Source: an uncultured Tateyamaria sp.
GTDB taxonomy: Bacteria > Pseudomonadota > Alphaproteobacteria > Rhodobacterales > Rhodobacteraceae
Reading direction: 5' to 3'
DNA length: 64,000 bases
Assembly: GCA_947501275.1 (NCBI GenBank)
Contig: CANMVD010000003.1
Location: forward strand, 186,001 to 250,000
Positions 29,779 through 38,712 of this stretch are shown here, in pieces; position 1 is the first letter of the stretch, and every line of letters starts with the position of its first letter. The notes below the pieces were generated by a model. The model was given only the letters and a program-made list of their open reading frames with translations. It did not search any database and was not told where the DNA came from. Position numbers and translations under genes: made by a program.

Positions 29779-32262
29779 TTATTTCTCTGTGAACTTCAAC
29801 TCGATACGCCGGTTCTGTGCCCGCGCCTCGACTGTGTCGGCCGGGTTGATCGGCTGGTATTGCCCGAACCCGTTGGCTGACAGCCGGTCCGGCGGCAGAC
29901 CAAGGAAATTCACCATATAAAGCACCACCGAAAGCGCGCGCGCTTGGCTCAGTTCCCAGTTGTCGGCAAATTCCCCCAAACCCGACAGCGGCACGTTGTC
30001 GGTATGCCCATCGACCTGCAGGACCCAGTCGATCCCGGCGGGAATATCGCCCGCAATGTCGCGCAGGATACCGGCAATCTTGGCGATTTCTGCCTCGCCT
30101 TCCGCAGACAGGGTCGCGGCCCCTGGCGCAAACAGAACTTCTGACGAAAAGACAAAGCGGTCGCCCACGATCCGCACACCTTCCTGCGCGCCCAGCACGT
30201 CCCGCAACTGGCCAAAGAACTCTGAACGATAGCGCTCCAGATCCTGTGCCTGTTCTTCCAGACGGATGCGTTCCGCTTCTTCCAGTTCACGTCGTCTGCG
30301 TTCTTCGATCGCGGCGCGGGCCAAAGCTGTGTTCAGATCCTGCCCCAGCGATGTCAGTTGCACATCGCGCGCCGCATCCCGCGCGACCGCATCATCCAGC
30401 AGGGCCTGCAACTGGCCCAGTTGCGCGCGCAATTCGGCGACCTGCTGGTTCAGCAATTCGGTTTGGCGCTGCGCCTCAAGCGTTGCAGCCTCTTCGGCGC
30501 TCAGGGCATCACGCGCTGCCGCCAGCAAAGCCGCGCGCTCCTGCGCCTCAGATGTAGATTGCGCCAACGCGGCATCCGTCTCAGCGCGCGCCGCCAGCGC
30601 CGCAGCCAACTGCGCGCGGACATCTGCGGTGTCCGTAGACAGGTTTTCCAGCTCTGTTTCGGCAGCCAATCGTGCGGCCAATGCCTCGGCCAATTGGGTG
30701 CGCACGTCCGCATTGCTGCTGCCCGCGGCTTGCGCGTCAGCTTCGGCCGCATCGCGCGCCGCAATCGCCGCTGCCAGCTGGACACGCAAATCTTTCAGGT
30801 CTGCTGCTTGTGCAGTCTGTGCAGCCTCAGCCGCAGTGCGCGCGGCAACAGCCGCCACCAGCCGTGCACGTACGTCTTCCAGATCGACAGCCGAAGCGGC
30901 AATCCGTGCTTCAAGCGCACTCAGCCGTGCACTCACGTCTGCCACATCCTGTGCAGATGCCGCGCGTGCATCCTCAGACGTGGCCAATTGTGCTTCAAGA
31001 TTTTGCACAACCTGTTCCTGCCGTGTCAGTTCTGCCTCGGCCTCACTGAGAGCAGTTTGCAGGTCAGCAGCCGTGGCCGAGCGTCCATCCAACGCTTCCT
31101 CGACGGCTGCAAGGCGCGCCGTCAAGGTTGCCGTTTCGGCGGTTTGGAGATCAAGCGCAGACAAAGCGCGCGCCAATTGTCCTTCAAGATCAGCTGCAGC
31201 CGTGGCCCCGCCTTCGGCATCCAGCAATGCTGCGGCCAGTTGGGCCTCAAGGCTGGCACGCTCACTGGCCAACTGACTTGCGTCAGATTTTGCCGCCTCC
31301 AGTGCGCTCAGCGCTGTTTGTACATCAGCCTCCAGCGCGGAAATCTGGGCTTGCGCCGCTGCGGCAGACACATCCGACTGTTCGGTTGCAAGCAAGGCGG
31401 CGGCCAGTTGCGCATCCAGATCACGGGCAGCAGCCCGTGCCGCCGCAAGCAAGGTCAGCGTATCTTCAGCCTCTTGCCGCTGGGCTTCCAACGCCAACGT
31501 CATCGCTGTCAATTCAGCGTCTGCGCTTTCCAAGCGGGCACGCAAGGCCTCTGCTGCGGCGGCTTCGACCAAACGCGCTGTTTCGTTGGCGCTCAGCGCA
31601 GTTTGAGCAGCCTCAAGATCCGCTCGCAGTGCAGACGCTTCGGCAGCCCCTGCAGTATTTTGCGCCTGCAGGTCCGCAATCAATGCCTCCAATGCTTCGG
31701 TCTGGGCAGCGGCCAGTCTGGCGGCCTGTGTGCCTGCGTCAATCTCGGTGCGGGCCTGCGCCAGCGCAAGGCTCAACGCTTCCTGTTCAGACAGCAATTC
31801 TGCCTGCGCGGTTTCCAACCCGGCCACGGTTTCCAACGCGCCATCGCGCTGTGCGATGAGGGCTGCCACTTGAGCTTCAAAGCTGGTGATGCTGGTTTTT
31901 GCGGTTTCCAACGCCGCAGCTTGCGAGTCCCGCTCTGCGGTCAGGGTGGCAATCAGGCTGGCCTGCTGCGCCAATTGGGTTTCTGTGTCATCCAGAGTGG
32001 CATTTAGCGTGCTCAGCTGGCGATCCAGATCACTGGCCCGCCGCTCTTCGAGGCCCAGAGCCTGCGCCAAGGCCGCCACTTCACCAGCCAGCGCATCCAG
32101 TTCTGTTTCTTGCCCGGTGATCGTTTCGCGTAGCACAAATTGCACAACCATAAAGATGGTCAGCACAAACATCAGCACCAGCAACAGACCCGTCATCGCA
32201 TCGACAAATCCCGGCCAGATCGAGGCCTGAAACCTTTGTCCAGTGCGGCGTGACAGGGCCAT
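29779..32262 (-). CDS. MotB/OmpA-like protein with very long Ala-rich coiled coil
   Basis: An 827-residue protein. A single membrane helix (about 19-43) begins PGFVDAMTGLLLVLMFVL; D21 sits where MotB-type stator proteins carry their proton-binding aspartate. Residues ~50-690 are an almost unbroken Ala/Glu/Gln/Leu-rich coiled coil, then an OmpA peptidoglycan-binding domain (about 705-827, VDGHTDNVPLSG ... NWELSQARA ... NRRIELKFTEK). Typical MotB is ~300 residues, so the periplasmic rod is exceptionally long. It follows the MotA-like gene with 2 nt between stop and start. Together they should form an ion-driven stator-type complex anchored to the wall; the task is unknown. Confidence 0.85.
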   Translation of the reverse strand: MALSRRTGQRFQASIWPGFVDAMTGLLLVLMFVLTIFMVVQFVLRETITGQETELDALAGEVAALAQALGLEERRASDLDRQLSTLNATLDDTETQLAQQASLIATLTAERDSQAAALETAKTSITSFEAQVAALIAQRDGALETVAGLETAQAELLSEQEALSLALAQARTEIDAGTQAARLAAAQTEALEALIADLQAQNTAGAAEASALRADLEAAQTALSANETARLVEAAAAEALRARLESADAELTAMTLALEAQRQEAEDTLTLLAAARAAARDLDAQLAAALLATEQSDVSAAAAQAQISALEADVQTALSALEAAKSDASQLASERASLEAQLAAALLDAEGGATAAADLEGQLARALSALDLQTAETATLTARLAAVEEALDGRSATAADLQTALSEAEAELTRQEQVVQNLEAQLATSEDARAASAQDVADVSARLSALEARIAASAVDLEDVRARLVAAVAARTAAEAAQTAQAADLKDLRVQLAAAIAARDAAEADAQAAGSSNADVRTQLAEALAARLAAETELENLSTDTADVRAQLAAALAARAETDAALAQSTSEAQERAALLAAARDALSAEEAATLEAQRQTELLNQQVAELRAQLGQLQALLDDAVARDAARDVQLTSLGQDLNTALARAAIEERRRRELEEAERIRLEEQAQDLERYRSEFFGQLRDVLGAQEGVRIVGDRFVFSSEVLFAPGAATLSAEGEAEIAKIAGILRDIAGDIPAGIDWVLQVDGHTDNVPLSGLGEFADNWELSQARALSVVLYMVNFLGLPPDRLSANGFGQYQPINPADTVEARAQNRRIELKFTEK

Positions 32263-32264
32263 GT

Positions 32265-33491
32265 TCAGCCCTCACCTGCCGCGCGGCTCTGTCCTTGTCG
32301 CCCGCCGCCACCGGCTTTGCGCGTCTGCCCGCGCGGTTGGCTCAGGGCCTGCGCCAAGGCCGAGATGTCGGTGCGCAACTCGGCCATGCTTTCCTGCCGG
32401 CCCGCGCTGATCTCTTCCAGAATGCGCAGCATCTGCACATCAATGGAGCGCAGCCGCATCCGACTTTCGGCATCGATCCCCTCGCCCGTGCCTTGCGTCT
32501 CGATCAGTGCAATCAGACGTTCCTGCCCGTCCGCGACGCGGTCAAGTGCTGTATGCGCACCACCCTGCCCGCGCGATCCTTCGATCATCTGGTCGGTCAT
32601 CCGCTCCACTGCATCAGCCAGCTTGCCCAGCTTTTCATCTACCATCGAACGGCTGATGTCAGATTGCGTGAACATCGTTTGCAGGCTTTCCATCTGCTCG
32701 GCCAGATGGTCAATGACGCCCGCCATCGCCTGACTGTCGCCACCTGCGTGGTCACCTTCGGCACTGAGCCCGACGCGGGTGATGGAACTGAGCCACTCTT
32801 CCAGCTCGCGGTAAAACCGGTTCTGACCACGTCCCGCAAACAGCTCAAGCAAACCCACAATCAGCGATCCCGCCAGTCCCAGCAAGGATGATGCAAAGGC
32901 CACCCCCATCCCACTGAGTTGCGATTCCAGGCCTGACATCAAACGGCTGAACACCTCAAACCCGCTTTCGCCGTCTTGTGGTGCAAGGCTGCGGATCGTT
33001 TCCACAAGGGCGGGAACGGTGGTCGCAAGGCCATAGAAGGTGCCCAGAAGGCCAAGGAAAATCAACAGGCTAACGATATAGCGCGTGATTTCACGGCCCT
33101 CGTCAATCCGCGTGGCCACCGAATCCAGAATAGACTGGGTTGAGGACGAACTCAGCTGCATCCGCGCCCCGCGCGACCGCAACAGCGATGCCAAAGGCGT
33201 CAGCAGCGGCGGGGCCTTGGCTTGCGCCTCTGGGCCGTCGGCCGCAAAGCTCTCAATCCAGCGGACCGATGACTTCAGCGAAATCACCATCCAGAAACAG
33301 GCAAATACCCCAACAACAAACACCGCGACGATAAAGCCGTTCAGATACGGATTTGCCTCAAACACCGGCAACACCCGGGGCAAGGCCACAAAGATACCGG
33401 CACCGGACAAAAACAGCACGACGAACATCGCAACGATCTGCTGTATGGGTTGCGAAAAATGAGGCTGTGTTTCCGGTGTGGTCTGCGCCAT
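32265..33491 (-). CDS. MotA/ExbB/TolQ-like proton channel protein
   Basis: A 408-residue inner-membrane protein. Four membrane helices lie near 18-38, 50-72, 136-158 and 195-218, and the last two carry the MotA/ExbB pattern (LLGTFYGLATTV and GMGVAFASSLLGLAGSLIV). Residues 220-408 are a charged cytoplasmic helical tail (MVDEKLGKLADAVERM ... GQERLIALIETQ) ending in a Gly/Arg-rich segment. It is the likely partner of the MotB/OmpA-like protein encoded next. The layout recalls ZorA/ZorB of the Zorya defence system, but no ZorC, D or E gene is present, and no flagellar gene either. Confidence 0.85.
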   Translation of the reverse strand: MAQTTPETQPHFSQPIQQIVAMFVVLFLSGAGIFVALPRVLPVFEANPYLNGFIVAVFVVGVFACFWMVISLKSSVRWIESFAADGPEAQAKAPPLLTPLASLLRSRGARMQLSSSSTQSILDSVATRIDEGREITRYIVSLLIFLGLLGTFYGLATTVPALVETIRSLAPQDGESGFEVFSRLMSGLESQLSGMGVAFASSLLGLAGSLIVGLLELFAGRGQNRFYRELEEWLSSITRVGLSAEGDHAGGDSQAMAGVIDHLAEQMESLQTMFTQSDISRSMVDEKLGKLADAVERMTDQMIEGSRGQGGAHTALDRVADGQERLIALIETQGTGEGIDAESRMRLRSIDVQMLRILEEISAGRQESMAELRTDISALAQALSQPRGQTRKAGGGGRQGQSRAAGEG

Positions 33492-33574
33492 GGGCTGGCT
33501 CCTGACCCCTATATCTGCTGCGTTCTTTTGTTCTTACCGCAACCTATCGGTTTTTTGCGCCAAGCGCCAAGGAT

Positions 33575-34105
33575 TTATGACTGGAGCGCTGCGACGCGGC
33601 GCGACAACCAGTCAAGGTCGTCATCCGCAACTCCCATGCCCGCCAAATGAGAGGCGGTGTTGTACAGATATTCGCTGTTGGGGCCGCGCCCGCCATGCGA
33701 TCGCGCAATGATCTGGGCCTGCTCTTCCAACGCCAATCCCCCGCAATATTGCACGTGATCGGGATCAATCACATAAGTGACGGCTTCAACAACCCGTCCA
33801 TCGCCCAGTGTAATATCCAGCAGCTTCTCCAGATAGGCCGAAGAGATCAATTCGCGTTCGCGCAAATAGGTCAGGGTCGCATCCTCGGTTCCGGGTGCAA
33901 CCCGCAGTGCCACCCCCTCACACTGCCCACCCTCCGCCTCATCCAATGCCAGCACCAGCCCGGGTTCTGCCTCTGAGCCACGGTGGTGGATCGAGCGCAT
34001 GCAAAATGAGCGGTGATAACCCGGCAGGGTCGCCATCACTTGTTCGGCAACGTCGAATCCCGGATTCCACAACAGGCTGCCATAACCAAATACCCACATG
34101 CTCAT
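33575..34105 (-). CDS. Gamma-glutamylcyclotransferase, ChaC type
   Basis: A 176-residue cytoplasmic enzyme that probably degrades glutathione to 5-oxoproline and Cys-Gly. The family opening WVFGYGSLLWNPGF with the substrate-binding YGSL loop is present, followed by GYHRSFCMRSIHHRG and the region AYLEKLLDI that contains the expected general-base Glu. The ATG at 34105 was chosen (AGGA 9 nt upstream); a GTG 6 nt further up and an ATG 6 nt further down are possible. Divergent from the DUF2125 gene with 62 bp between starts. Confidence 0.9.
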   Translation of the reverse strand: MSMWVFGYGSLLWNPGFDVAEQVMATLPGYHRSFCMRSIHHRGSEAEPGLVLALDEAEGGQCEGVALRVAPGTEDATLTYLRERELISSAYLEKLLDITLGDGRVVEAVTYVIDPDHVQYCGGLALEEQAQIIARSHGGRGPNSEYLYNTASHLAGMGVADDDLDWLSRRVAALQS

Positions 34106-34167
34106 TGCCACTGGTCCTTTCCTTATGTCCTGCGATAGACCTCAATTTGCGGTCAAGGGAAAGGGCG

Positions 34168-35169
34168 ATGATGCGCAAATTGATCTGGGTGTCCGGGGCC
34201 GTGATCCTTGCGTGGTGCGCGTGGTGGTGGATTGCGACGTCCGGTCTGACGCGCGGCATTGAAGGCTGGCTGGATGCCCGCACTGCCGAAGGCTGGCAAG
34301 CCGAGGCCACAAGCATATCCCCGGGCGGCTTCCCGACGCATCTCAATGCGCGGATTGCCGATCTTGCATTGGCTGACCCCGAGGCCGGGCTGGCCATTCA
34401 GACAAACCAACTCGACATCTCTGCGCCCGCTTGGTGGCCGGGTGACGTGCATGTGCGCCTTGATGACAAACCGATCCTGCTCGCCTCCCCGCTTGGGCAA
34501 TCCGAATTGGTCATGCAAGACGGCATCTTGGCGCTGAACCTTCACCCCGGCACCGCGTTGGAGCTTGAGAACCTAGGTTGGACGGCAGGCCCATGGCAGG
34601 TGCGCGACGCAACCGGGCTTCAGGCGCAAGCTCAGTCCCTGACGCTCACCATGATTCAGACAAGCGGCGCTACGTATGATCTGAGGGCTGACGCACAGGC
34701 CTTTTCGCCCGGTGATGCTGCACGGCGCGCTGTGCAGTTGCCGGATGGTTTCCCGCAGGCCTTTGACAGTTTGCAACTGGACGCCACAGTGACTTTTGAC
34801 ACCATGTGGGACCGAAATGCGCTAGACACCAGACGTCCACAGCCACGCGTGATCAAACTGGAGCTGGCAGAGGCCCGCTGGGGTGATCTCAGCCTGAACC
34901 TTGCGGCAGATCTGACTGTGGATTCAGAAGGATTGGCCGATGGGACGCTGTCACTTCAGGCAGAAAACTGGCCGAAGATGCTGGATCTTGCCCAAGGGGC
35001 TGGCGTGCTTCCGGCGCAGTTGCGGGGGCAGGCCGATGGCATCTTGAGGGCGCTTGCGCGCAGTTCAGGAAATCCGGATACGCTGAACGTAAACCTGACA
35101 GTGCGCAGCGGCATGGTTGTACTTGGTTTCATCCCGGTCGCCCCCTTCCCTCGAATCGTCATTCGCTGA
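34168..35169 (+). CDS. DUF2125 domain-containing protein
   Basis: A 333-residue protein typical of Alphaproteobacteria, of unknown function. An N-terminal membrane anchor (about 4-24, tryptophan-rich) is followed by a beta-rich periplasmic domain; WQAEATSISPGGFPTHLNARI and the later LRGQADGILRAL are recognisable DUF2125 features. The fold is related to lipid-transfer-like AsmA-type domains only by general appearance. Two adjacent ATGs exist (34168 and 34171); CAAGGGA upstream suits either. Convergent with the extensin-like gene, 73 bp apart. Confidence 0.82.
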   Translation: MMRKLIWVSGAVILAWCAWWWIATSGLTRGIEGWLDARTAEGWQAEATSISPGGFPTHLNARIADLALADPEAGLAIQTNQLDISAPAWWPGDVHVRLDDKPILLASPLGQSELVMQDGILALNLHPGTALELENLGWTAGPWQVRDATGLQAQAQSLTLTMIQTSGATYDLRADAQAFSPGDAARRAVQLPDGFPQAFDSLQLDATVTFDTMWDRNALDTRRPQPRVIKLELAEARWGDLSLNLAADLTVDSEGLADGTLSLQAENWPKMLDLAQGAGVLPAQLRGQADGILRALARSSGNPDTLNVNLTVRSGMVVLGFIPVAPFPRIVIR

Positions 35170-35242
35170 GCGCGCCATTCGTCAGCCAACGGTGCGTTTC
35201 GGCAAAGACATCTTTGACCCCAAGGCCACCCGGCCCATCAAA

Positions 35243-36091
35243 TCACCGGCAATATGACCCGCTGCGATAGCGTGCCGTGTCAAAGTGGAAATGGTCGCGA
35301 TGGAATCGATCAGAGTTCGGGCCCAAGACTGTGCCAAACGGCCCACAAGCCGCTTTATGCATGGATTTCAGTGCTCTGCCGTTGCGTGAGTTCCAGTCTC
35401 TGAGCACTGTCAATTGCGTCCCGTCGCGCAAGGTAAAACCCGAAATGTCGATGGCGCGCCCTTTGCCATGTTCCGAAATCCGCGCCCCACGCTGATTGTT
35501 GCGGGTGCGGCAGGCGTAATGGGCCGCGACGCGGTAGGACACCAATCCACCGCCTACTCCGCGCAAGGCAGGTTTGGCGCCACGTTCCGTCCATGTTTTC
35601 AAGGCCTTGGCTGTACCACAATCCATCAAGGACGACTGGCTGAGCGCGACGCCGGATACCGATCGCAGGCGCACCGCCTCGGCAATTCCGCATCCGTTGA
35701 TGCGGCCGGGTACATAGCCAACCACGTCGCCCTGCAAGTCAGGATCTCCGCACACCTGACCCTTGCGCCGTTCGTTGCGGCGGGCCAGCGCCTTTTGTTC
35801 AATGGCAGAGGGACGCAGGCTTGGGCGCAATACTTCTGAGCGCGGCAGGGCTGCCGCTGCGACCACCTGTTCCAGTGCTGGCACAGGCGTGCCCAGGTTG
35901 CGGGCGTTTGTGCCGGGGCGCGAGACAGGGCGCAGCAGGCTGATCGCGGCACGCCCAACAACCTCTTCCGGCAAGACAACGGGCACAGACACAGTAGCAC
36001 TGGTCGTACGTGCAACGGGACGTATCGACTGCTCGGGCGCAGCGACAGCAACCCCCGCCAGCAGGATCAGTCCAAATCCCAACGCTCTCAT
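35243..36091 (-). CDS. Extensin-like family exported protein
   Basis: A 282-residue protein with a signal peptide (1-18, AVA-AP). After a Pro/Arg-rich linker (about 19-105), the C-terminal extensin-like domain (about 110-282) has CGIAEAVRLRSVSGV, ISEHGKGRAIDISGF and FHRDHFHFD. The His/Asp pattern SEHGKGRAID and HRDHFHFD resembles the zinc site of D-Ala-D-Ala carboxypeptidase-like LAS enzymes, so a cell-wall peptidase role is possible. Four to six cysteines could form disulfides. The start ATG overlaps the tyrA stop by 4 bp, an unusual coupling to amino-acid biosynthesis. Confidence 0.85.
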   Translation of the reverse strand: MRALGFGLILLAGVAVAAPEQSIRPVARTTSATVSVPVVLPEEVVGRAAISLLRPVSRPGTNARNLGTPVPALEQVVAAAALPRSEVLRPSLRPSAIEQKALARRNERRKGQVCGDPDLQGDVVGYVPGRINGCGIAEAVRLRSVSGVALSQSSLMDCGTAKALKTWTERGAKPALRGVGGGLVSYRVAAHYACRTRNNQRGARISEHGKGRAIDISGFTLRDGTQLTVLRDWNSRNGRALKSMHKAACGPFGTVLGPNSDRFHRDHFHFDTARYRSGSYCR

Positions 36092-36996
36092 CGCTTTGCC
36101 CCACGGCCAAAGTCTGGCGCGTCCGTGTCCTGGCCCGCTTCGACGATACTGCGACGGATCGCGCGGGTGCGTGTGAAATAGTCGTGTAAATGATCCCCGT
36201 CGCCGGTGCGTATCGCGCGCTGCAACGCAAAAAGCTCCTCCGTAAAGCGGCCAAGAATCTCCAGCGTGGCCTCTTTGTTGGTCAGGAATACATCGCGCCA
36301 CATGGTTGGATCACTGGCGGCAATGCGCGTGAAGTCACGAAACCCCGCAGCCGAATACTGGATCACTTCGCTGTCCGTCACGCGGCGCAAATCATCTGCG
36401 ACACCCACCATCGTATAGGCAATCAAGTGCGGCGCATGGCTGGTCACTGCCAACACCAGATCGTGGTGATCTGGCTCCATTTCTTCCACGTTGGCCCCCA
36501 TTGCCTCCCACAAACCGCGCAACCGCGCGACGGCATCCGGGTCACTGTCAGCAACCGGCACCAACAAGCACCAGCGATTCTCAAACAGCTCGGCAAATCC
36601 GCTTTCGGGACCTGAATGCTCGGTCCCTGCCAATGGGTGACCGGGGACAAAGTGCACACTTTTGGGCAAGTGTGGGCCAACTGCTGCAATCACCTCTTGC
36701 TTGACCGAGCCCACATCCGTGACCGTCGCACCAGGCGCAAGATGGGGGGCCATTTCCGCGGCAACCGCACCCATGGCCCCAACGGGGACGCACAAGATCA
36801 CCAGATCCGCGCCCGTCACAGCCTCGGCCACGCTGTCACATACCTCATCGCACAGACCGATGCGGCGCGCCGTGTCTCGTGTGGCTTGCGAGCGGGCATA
36901 ACCTGTCACTTCGCCTGCCAACCCGCCGCGCTTCATCGCCCAGAACAGGGACGAGGCGATCAGCCCAAGGCCAATCAAAGCAACCCGATTGTACAT
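36088..36996 (-). CDS. tyrA: Prephenate/arogenate dehydrogenase
   Basis: A 302-residue cytoplasmic enzyme of tyrosine synthesis. The NAD-binding fold starts VALIGLGLIASSLFWAMKR; the catalytic-region motifs are TDVGSVKQ, FVPGHPLAGTEHSGPE with the catalytic His, and TSHAPHLIAY. There is no chorismate mutase or ACT domain. The ATG at 36996 overlaps the hisC stop (TAATG), and its own stop overlaps the extensin-like gene. The order hisC-tyrA fits tyrosine synthesis, since HisC-type aminotransferases can transaminate the tyrA product. Confidence 0.94.
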   Translation of the reverse strand: MYNRVALIGLGLIASSLFWAMKRGGLAGEVTGYARSQATRDTARRIGLCDEVCDSVAEAVTGADLVILCVPVGAMGAVAAEMAPHLAPGATVTDVGSVKQEVIAAVGPHLPKSVHFVPGHPLAGTEHSGPESGFAELFENRWCLLVPVADSDPDAVARLRGLWEAMGANVEEMEPDHHDLVLAVTSHAPHLIAYTMVGVADDLRRVTDSEVIQYSAAGFRDFTRIAASDPTMWRDVFLTNKEATLEILGRFTEELFALQRAIRTGDGDHLHDYFTRTRAIRRSIVEAGQDTDAPDFGRGAKR

Positions 36997-38084
36997 TACG
37001 CCACCGCCCCTTCGTGCCACCGTGTCAGCGCCGCGATCACACGGCCTGTTTGCTCTGCGTTGCCAACGGTGATGCGCAACCCTTCCGGAAAGCCATAGCC
37101 ACCCACACGCCGGATCAGGATGCCGTCTGCATTCAAGGCCGCCTCCATCGCGTCTGCCTCGGATTCCGAAGACGCACGCGCCAGCACAAAGTTTGCGTGG
37201 CTGTCGTCACAGGCCAGTCCCAACTGCCGCAATGCCCCTGTCAGACGCGCGCGTTGTTCCGCATTCAAGGCGGCGCAGTCACGCACCCAATCTGTATCAC
37301 GAACTGCCGCCTCTGCCGCTGCCAGTTGGACTACCGATAGGTTGAAAGGTTGCCGAATCCGCGTCATCACCTCGATCATGTCGCGTGCACCATACCCCCA
37401 ACCGATACGTAATCCGCCAAGGCCATAAATCTTGGAAAAGGTACGCGTCATCAACACGTTGGTGCGGCTTCCGGCCAAGGCCGCGCCACCATCATAGCCT
37501 TCGGCAAATTCGGTATAGGCCCCGTCGATCACCAGAACAACATGGGCAGGCAAGGCATCGGCCAGCCGCTCCAATTCGGTCACGGGCAGCATCGTTGCCG
37601 TAGGATTGGCCGGGTTGGCCAGCAGTACCACGCGCGTGCGATCCGTGACGGCAGCCAGGATCACATCAACGTCCACGACCCGGTCGGTTTCGGGCACACA
37701 GACCGGCGTTGCCCCCGCCATATGCGTCAGGATCGGGTACATGGAAAAGCCGTGGGCGGTGTAGATGATCTCGTCTCCCGGCCCGGCATAGGCTTGAGTG
37801 ACGAATTGCAACACCTCGTCCGAACCAACACCGCAGATGATGCAGTCGGGATCAAGGGACCAGACCTCGCCAATAGCAGTGCGCAGACCCGCGTGATCGG
37901 TCGAGGGGTAGCGGTGCATCTGCCCAACTGCCGCGCCAAGCGCCTTTGCCGCTGCCGGCGGGACACCCAAGGGGTTCTCATTCGCGCTCAACTTCAGCAC
38001 GTCCGACACACCCGCCAGATGGGACTGACCGCTTTGATACAATGCGATGTCCATAATGCCCGGCTGTGGCGTCATTTCGGTCAT
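36996..38084 (-). CDS. hisC: Histidinol-phosphate / aromatic aminotransferase
   Basis: A 362-residue PLP enzyme of fold type I. The opening VLKLSANENPLGVPP, GSDEVLQFV, LANPANPTATMLP and the PLP-lysine segment TFSKIYGLGGLRIGWG are intact. It may serve histidine synthesis, aromatic amino-acid synthesis, or both; the adjacent tyrA favours an aromatic role. The Shine-Dalgarno AGGAGG lies 8 nt before the ATG but is also the 3' arm of a terminator-like hairpin, so translation or transcription of this operon may be conditional. Confidence 0.92.
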   Translation of the reverse strand: MTEMTPQPGIMDIALYQSGQSHLAGVSDVLKLSANENPLGVPPAAAKALGAAVGQMHRYPSTDHAGLRTAIGEVWSLDPDCIICGVGSDEVLQFVTQAYAGPGDEIIYTAHGFSMYPILTHMAGATPVCVPETDRVVDVDVILAAVTDRTRVVLLANPANPTATMLPVTELERLADALPAHVVLVIDGAYTEFAEGYDGGAALAGSRTNVLMTRTFSKIYGLGGLRIGWGYGARDMIEVMTRIRQPFNLSVVQLAAAEAAVRDTDWVRDCAALNAEQRARLTGALRQLGLACDDSHANFVLARASSESEADAMEAALNADGILIRRVGGYGFPEGLRITVGNAEQTGRVIAALTRWHEGAVA

Positions 38085-38089
38085 GAGAA

Positions 38090-38115
38090 AAACCTCCTGT
38101 TCTCAGGAGGTTTTA
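38090..38115 (-). terminator. Terminator hairpin that contains the hisC Shine-Dalgarno
   Basis: On the minus strand AAAACCTCCTG, loop AGAA and CAGGAGGTTTT make a perfect 11-bp stem followed by a T5 run. It lies downstream of the membrane-protein gene (stop at 38169) and would be its terminator, yet the AGGAGG in the 3' arm (38093-38098) is the only ribosome-binding site of hisC, whose ATG follows 8 nt later. Confidence 0.8.
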
Positions 38116-38168
38116 GGGCCGACCGCCCCTCAAGACCAGTGGCAAAACGTCTGGATCGGAACGCGGTC

Positions 38169-38600
38169 CTAAGTGGGCATCGCTTCGCTGGCCGGGCGCC
38201 ACAGTGGGCCGACTGCCGCAGCAAGGATCGCGATATTGAACAAGGCGTTCGTGCCATGACCCGATGCAATCGAACCCGCGCTGTCGAGTGCGAACCACAA
38301 CACAAGCGACAAAACGGTGGCCTTGCGCGTTCCCTCGGGAGCGGCGTCATAGACCCAAAGGGACAGACACCACAGCAATGCGCCCCACCCAAGCAGCAGC
38401 CCCCCCATGATCGCAGACAACAGACGGCTCGCTGGGTCACCGTGTACGGGCAGACCATCGACCGGCAAGCTCAGCAAATCTACAGTCAGCTGCAATGGTG
38501 CAGACGTCGCCTCCATACTGCCCAGAAACATCACTGGCGCAAAAGAGGCGATGACAATGGCCGAAATCTTCAGCCAAAATTTTTGAAAGTCATGGGTCAT
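38169..38600 (-). CDS. Integral membrane protein of unknown function
   Basis: A 143-residue protein with four predicted membrane segments (about 9-30, 58-82, 90-110 and 118-133). The family was not recognised. GGAG lies 9 nt before the ATG. It is divergent from an XRE-type regulator and shares with it a 112-bp region holding a perfect palindrome, so it is probably the target of that regulator. A strong terminator follows it on the way to hisC. Confidence 0.75.
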   Translation of the reverse strand: MTHDFQKFWLKISAIVIASFAPVMFLGSMEATSAPLQLTVDLLSLPVDGLPVHGDPASRLLSAIMGGLLLGWGALLWCLSLWVYDAAPEGTRKATVLSLVLWFALDSAGSIASGHGTNALFNIAILAAAVGPLWRPASEAMPT

Positions 38601-38662
38601 GATGGGTTCTCCATTTCAAACCGTCTCACCCCGACCTAACGGTGCATTGATCATCGCATCAA

Positions 38663-38677
38663 TTACCTCGCAGGTAA
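38663..38677. promoter_or_regulatory. Palindrome between membrane protein and XRE regulator
   Basis: TTACCT-CGC-AGGTAA has perfect 6-bp arms. It lies 36 bp before the regulator's ATG and 63 bp before that of the divergent membrane protein. Its position is that of an autoregulatory operator; binding by the XRE protein is inferred. Confidence 0.55.
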
Positions 38678-38712
38678 CTGACGGCGCGCCTGTCATCCGC
38701 TAGGATCATCTC

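Noticed and set aside
30266-32007. Long plus-strand open frames opposite the coiled-coil gene (up to 549 codons)
   Set aside because: They are Cys/Ser/Arg/Gln-rich antisense shadows of the Ala-rich repeat; the minus-strand frame has a membrane helix and an OmpA domain.
29779-33491. Calling the MotAB-like pair a Zorya defence system
   Set aside because: ZorC, ZorD or ZorE are absent, neighbours are housekeeping genes, and the long coiled coil is in the MotB-like protein rather than in the ZorA-like tail.
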